A stretch of DNA of 64,000 nt, taken from Excoecaria cochinchinensis (taxonomy: Eukaryota; Streptophyta; Magnoliopsida; Malpighiales; Euphorbiaceae). Of this stretch, positions 59,266 to 64,000 are shown piece after piece. Both the position numbers and the translations under genes were made by a program. Numbering within the stretch: the stretch's first letter is position 1; each line of letters begins with the position of its first letter. Location: positions 4,103,001-4,167,000 of the forward strand of contig CANTUQ010000031.1 of assembly GCA_947683425.1 (NCBI GenBank), read 5' to 3'. The notes under the pieces are model-generated. The model did no database searches. It was given only the letters and a program-made list of their open reading frames with translations, and had not been told where the DNA came from.

Positions 59266-61766
59266 ACGAAGACAACCGCTGCTAACTCAAGATCATGCGT
59301 CGGATAGTTCTTCTCATGTGGCTTCAACTGTCGAGAAGCATAAGCTACAACCTTACCTTCCTGCATCAGAACACATCCCAGACCAACACCTGAAGCGTTA
59401 CTATACATAACAAACTCCTTACCCGAGGTGGGTTGAGTCAGTATAGGAGCTTCAACTAACAACTGCTTCAACCTCTCAAAACAGGTTTGACACTTATCCG
59501 ACCATTCGAACTTAACTCCTTTCCTCAACAACCTAGTCATCGGTGCAGCAATCACCGAGAAACCCTTAACAAACCGACAGTAGTAACCCGCCAAACCAAG
59601 GAAACTCCGCACTTCCTGAACATTCCTAGGCGCTTTCCAATCGACTATCGCCTCAATCTTAACTGGATCTACTTGGATACCCTTAGCTGAAACTATATGG
59701 CCCAAAAACGACACTTCCCGAAGCCAAAAATCACACTTGCTCAACTTGGCAAACAACCGATGCTCTCTCAAAACCTGCAAAACTATCCGAAGATGCTCCT
59801 CATGCTCGGCCTCATTCTTGGAATACACCAAGATGTCGTCTATAAACACCACAACAAACTGGTCTAAGTATGGCCTAAACACTCTGTTCATCAAATCCAT
59901 GAATGCCACTGGGGCATTAGTCAAACCAAACGGCATAACAAGGAACTCATAGTGGCCATACCGAGTCCAAAATGCAATCTTAATCACATCCACATCCTTA
60001 ACACGAAGCTGATAATACCCAGACCGACGATCTATCTTAGAGAAAACACCGGAACCCCGAAGCTGATCAAATAAATCCTCGACTCTAAGCAACGGATACT
60101 TATTCTTCACTGTTATCTTATTGATCTGCCTGTAATCAATGCACATCCTCAAGGATCCATCCTTCTTCTTAACAAACAGAACTGGAGCTCCCCAAGGAGA
60201 TATGCTGGGTCGAATAAACCCCTTATCCAAGAGCTCTTGTAGTTGAGTTTTTAATTCTCTCAACTCTACAGGAGCCATTCGATAAGGTGCCTCCGATACA
60301 GGTGTGGTGCCCGGCATAATCTCTATGGCTAGCTCAACTTCCCTCTCTGGAGGCAAACCCGGCAATTCACTTGGAAAAACATCATTGAACTCTCGAACAA
60401 TAGGGATGTCCTCAATCCTAACTTCATCCCTCTTGGAATCCAAAACCACAGCCAGAAAAGCCTCACAACCTTTCCTCAAAAACCTCTTGGATTGAATCGC
60501 AGAAATCACATTGTTCACCGAACTCGCACCCAAACCTCTTACAAACACTGGAGCTCGATTCCTATCCCGAAGCACGAAGGTCTTCTTATGACAATCAACT
60601 ACCGCTCGATGCTCACTCAACCAATCCATACCCAAAATCAAATCATACTCTCTGAAGGGCAACTCTATCAAATCCGCAGGGAACTCAACTCCCTCAACCA
60701 ACAAAGGACAATTCCTATAAACTCTACTCACACTGACACTATGCCCTAATGGATTGGTCACACATATCTCATAGTTTAACTGATCTACCATATGCAACTT
60801 ATCAATAATCTTATCTGTGCACAAATATGAGTGTGTGGAACCAGGATCTATTAGAGCATATAAGTCAGTGTCATGGAGTAGGAACTTACCAGCAATCACA
60901 TCAGGGGCATCCTGCTCCTCTCTGGCTCTAACTGCATAAGCTCTAGCTGCTACCGGTGGAGGACGCTCAACTGTCTCAGAAACAGTTCCATCTCTAGGTC
61001 GACCGCCTCGACCTCTACCTCTACCTCTACCTCTTGTAGCCTGGGCAACATTCGATCCAACTCTGGTAGCTCCTCCCTGAGGTCCCGAATCCTCACCCAT
61101 CAGTGGACAATTAGCCAAATGGTGCTCGGTGCTCCCACACTTAAAGCACCCACCGGTGAGCCACCTACACTCACCCCGGTGAGCCTTACAGCAGTTCTCA
61201 CAAAAAGGTATCACATCAGATCGGCCACCTCTACCAGAACCAGACACTGCAGCTGAACCTTGCCTTCTCCCTCTGGTAGCCGAACCAGCTGATGGTTCAT
61301 CTTGTGGGCTCCTAGATCTCTTACCCGAAGATGAAGAGAAACCACCTCTAGCAGAACTCCTTCGCTGGGCTCTTTCTCTAATCAAAGATTCCGTCTTCTC
61401 CGCCCTCATGGCATCCTCAGCAATCTGATAATAACTTACTCCCGGTGTAACCATCAAAGAGATCAAAGCAATCTTCAAAGAATCGTTCAACCCGGCATCA
61501 AAATGCTTGCATCTGAAATCATCTGTCATAACCCCACGCGGAGCATACTGAGATAACCGATTAAACTCCTTCTCATAGTCCGAAACTGACAACGCCCTCT
61601 GCCTCAAACTCAGAAACTGTGCCCATCTAGCGTCCTTATAAGCCTGAGTCACATACTTCTTAGTGAACTCCTCACTGAAGAAATCCCAAGTAACTGGATC
61701 AGGCATCTGAGGTCGCCTACATACCAACTCCCACCATTCATAGGCCGACCCTTGAAGCAATGCCAC
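59262..61766 (-). pseudogene. Main gag-protease-RT-RNase H ORF of H (834 codons)
   Basis: Opens in the gag frame just after an in-frame TAA. Order: capsid-type gag (1-130), basic linker, zinc knuckle C207-C220, RGRGRGRGG linker (245-256), protease with Asp307 in DPGSTHSY, RT about 455-690 with D579 and FIDD 641-644, RNase H from about 780. Protease and RT look intact. Asn790 replaces the first RNase H Asp (YSNAS instead of YSDAS, compare YNDAF in E). The frame breaks at 834 by one base. It would act in virus-like particles to copy element RNA into DNA. Confidence 0.9.
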
Positions 61767-61778
61767 AGCACACTCAGC

Positions 61779-62117
61779 TTACTGATCGGGAGGACATCTG
61801 ACTTCCCTCAAAGCTCTTTTAACCTTATCAAGCCACTTTTCAGCTACCTCTGACTCATCAAGCCCAGTTCCATAAAAATCCTCAACACCAGCTCTTCTCA
61901 AACTCTCTATCGGAGCTTTCGGGGCAGTCACCCTTTCCAAAACCCGAGCCGTGTCCTGATGCAATTTGAACATCGCCTCAAAAGGCATGGCAGCGGCCTC
62001 GGGCTGGACCCTAGCACGTTGAGCCGACACAGAAACAGAAACAGACGGATCTGCAGCTGGAGGATTCACACTTTCAATGGACTCCTCGAGCACACCGCGA
62101 GCAGAATCGGAATCCAT
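61779..62117 (-). pseudogene. N-terminal gag of H, cut by one stop
   Basis: ATG at 62117; 112 codons ending REVRCPPDQ then TAA (61779). The same frame goes on directly in the main ORF. A has Gln-Glu-Val-Glu-Cys here, so the stop replaces a Glu codon. Start chosen by match to gag of A, E and J, about 100 bases inside the PBS. Confidence 0.85.
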
Positions 62118-62220
62118 CTAACAAACAAGAGGACAGCCGCATCAGCCAACACAGTCCTAGACATAGACATATCAACACATAGCATCAAACAGACAATCAC
62201 CCAGAAATGCCTAAACCTAG

Positions 62221-62233
62221 GCTCTGATACCAC
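62221..62233 (-). promoter_or_regulatory. Primer-binding site of H
   Basis: Minus strand TGGTATCAGAGC in 62221-62232, 5 bases inside the LTR edge. Confidence 0.85.
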
Positions 62234-62237
62234 AACT

Positions 62238-62335
62238 TGTAACACCCCTTACCCGTACTTAGGCGATCCCATCCGATAAGGAGTAAGATGCCGTATGAGT
62301 AGAGGTGCCACCACACAGATACAGAACATACATAT
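62238..62335 (-). repeat. 5' LTR of H, first 98 bases only
   Basis: TGTAACACCCCTTACCCGTAC, collinear with 54970-55070, then interrupted at 62336 by LTR I. Confidence 0.85.
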
Positions 62336-62407
62336 TGTCACACCCCAAAGTGGCCCTAGAAGAATTACGGAGTTTTATTCGGAAAAAGTAAGTGTTGTGT
62401 GCGAGAG

Positions 62408-62447
62408 TTCTGTCGCGACCGCGACAAGTGTCGCGAGCGCGACAGAA
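62408..62447 (+). other. Double palindrome in LTR I
   Basis: TTCTGTCGCGACCGCGACA, then AGTGTCGCGAGCGCGACAG: each half is an inverted repeat and the outer arms pair as well. Confidence 0.75.
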
Positions 62448-62489
62448 CCCTCTCGCGAGATGGTTGCACAAGTGGGATTTAAGAGACCG

Positions 62490-62735
62490 TGAGATGTGTC
62501 TTGGACACATGGCACCGTAGGAGAGTGACACGTGGCGGCGTAGGAGCATGACAAGTGTCATCATAGAAGAGTGACAAGTGGCGGTATATGAGAGTGACAA
62601 GTGTCATCATAGAAGAGTGACAAGTGGCGGCATATGAGAGTGACAAGTGGCATTGTAGGAGTGTGCCAAGTGTCATTGTAGGGAAGTGACACATGGCTAC
62701 AAGAGAGAGTGACATGTGGCATGGGATATTTTGAT
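62490..62735 (+). repeat. Tandem array of about 30 bp with GTGACA(A/C)GTGGC core in LTR I
   Basis: About eight units of GAGTGACAAGTGGCGG or GTGTCATC alternatives joined by TATGA or TAGAA; one copy has the ACGTG core (TGACACGTGGC). Confidence 0.7.
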
Positions 62736-64000
62736 GGAGATGTATTAATGAGAGAGGTTGGCTTTTAATGTGGTTAGTGGGCAATTAATTTGGTAATTTC
62801 TTTGGGTTTGACCGGCCAACATTTGGCATTTCTTAGCTTTTGGCCCTTTTTCTTTTGGCTTTCCTCTTTGTTTCCTTTTCCTTGGTTTTGCCGTGCTCCA
62901 CCTTCCTCTCTTTTCTTCACTTTTTCATTTGCTCCTAAAGAGAAAGTTGAGAAAGCTAGAGTTGATCATTGAAAAGAGTAAGTTTAGTTAGTTTCCGATC
63001 TGACTTCCTTTTTCTTTCTGTTTTTAATTTAAAGTGAGAAAAAGGTCTAACTCAAATTGTTTTCTATGTGATTTGTGGAAGCTATGAACAAGATATGGGA
63101 TTAAGTAAAGGAAAGGGGTTGGAGCTGAGTAGAGAGCACAAGATTAAGCTATTCAGAGGTAGGGATCGAGTGTAACTGTGTTAATTTTGCATGTATTTAT
63201 ATGAGAGATGCTTGATGAGCTTTAATTAGCTCAAGATGTTCATTTTGATTGCTTACAGTGTTCATGACATGTGTATATATGCTAAAATTATGTAACTTGA
63301 TCATTTGAGTGTTTGTGTTGATGATAGAGCTTGATTTTGCGAAATTCTGCTTATTTGTCATTAGACCTCTGTATATTGTATTTGTGATACGTAGAGCTAT
63401 AGGACTCTAATTGTGTTGATTCCAATTGCATATGAAAGATAAGATCTGTATCTAAAAATGTCTAAGAGGGAGCTTGATCTAATTCTGGCCCCAAGTATCC
63501 AAAAAAGTTATTAAAACGTAGGTGACCCTGTTCTGGCGGGTTCACTGGAACAGTATATGTTGTTTAGACCATATATTTTGTTATAGATGTCCAAACGACC
63601 TGAAACTTGTCCCATTTAAAATCTAACATCCTAGAGAACAATTGTTAAGAAGAACGTTGTTCCAACAAAAGACGTTTAGAGGTTCATTTAGACGATACAA
63701 GTTTAGGGTAAAAAGCAGTTTTGTGAGGCACCAAAGCGGAGCTTCAGTCGCGAGCGCGACACATGTCGCGACCTCGCGACAGAACACCTTATTTTAGGCT
63801 TTTTCTTCTCCTTTTTGAGCTCCTAGTTGCCACGGGTCAACCCCTGACCCTTCCCCTTGACTAAATTGTACATTTTGTTGATGTTTTACTCTCCGGAATG
63901 AACCCGTATAACCCCGGAATGTTTCCATGATTTATACTCTACATGTTTAGGGTTATCAAAGGATTATAGGATTAGTTATCTATGTAACCAATGCTACGGC

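Larger units (their letters stand above)
62336..64000 (+). repeat. LTR I (chromovirus type), runs off right edge
   Basis: Starts TGTCACACCCCAAAGTGGCC. Contains palindromes near 62409 and 63747, a short tandem array (62490-62735), and a pyrimidine-rich then AG-rich stretch near 62830-62960. Its end, and whether it is a solo LTR, cannot be seen. Confidence 0.7.

Overview
The window is plant nuclear DNA, probably pericentromeric or other heterochromatin of a flowering plant, made almost entirely of LTR retrotransposons nested in one another. The plant assignment rests on four things. Several primer-binding sites (PBS) read TGGTATCAGAGC, which matches the 3' end of plant initiator-Met tRNA. The Ty3/gypsy gag-pol remnants end in chromodomains and look like Tekay/Del chromoviruses. 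A second Ty3/gypsy group looks like the Tat/Ogre lineage, with LTRs starting TGTAGACACC and tandem arrays in the 3' UTR. One Ty1/copia LTR is also present. I see no host gene, rRNA gene, tRNA gene or CRISPR array. Letters A to L and X are my own element labels.

Layout. 1-4079: element A (minus), an open gag-protease frame running off the left edge, PBS and a 2.5 kb 5' LTR. 4080-11171: 3' half of Tat-like element B (plus), with a decayed ORF, tandem arrays, PPT and 3' LTR; solo LTR F (8659-11128) interrupts the LTR with a perfect CTTAC duplication. 11172-13697: AT-rich LTR G. 13698-50248: an old Tat-like LTR, X (minus), broken by a Mutator-like terminal-inverted-repeat element (13742-14807), chromovirus E (15376-36320, plus) and Tat-like element D (36466-49784, minus, TSD GACGG). 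Inside the integrase of E sits complex J (22004-32513, TSD AGTAC), arranged LTR-gag-LTR-gag-LTR and lacking any pol gene. 50249-51936: a copia LTR. 51937-54969: three LTR fragments (L, G', K). 54970-62335: chromovirus H (minus), nearly complete but broken. 62336-64000: start of another LTR, I (plus).

How the parts relate. A, E and H carry gag, protease, reverse transcriptase, RNase H, integrase and chromodomain in the usual chromovirus order, as far as each is present. Of these only the visible part of A is free of breaks. J keeps only gag plus the cis sequences (PBS, PPT, LTRs), so it would need enzymes from a relative. D has nearly identical LTRs, so it moved recently, yet its inside holds only a deleted gag and scrambled pol scraps, so it too looks non-autonomous.

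The most notable structure is not coding. Nearly every LTR family here carries inverted-repeat modules: a stem-loop of the CTAAGCG-NNNN-CGCTTAG type shared by divergent chromovirus LTRs; regular 72-74 bp arrays built on CACGGTG inverted repeats (A, E, L); clusters of palindromes built on TGTCGCG/CGCGACA (F, J, H, I); and GACGGGC arrays in the Tat-like LTRs (X, B, D). A further stem-loop lies just before the PPT and is kept even in gag-only J.
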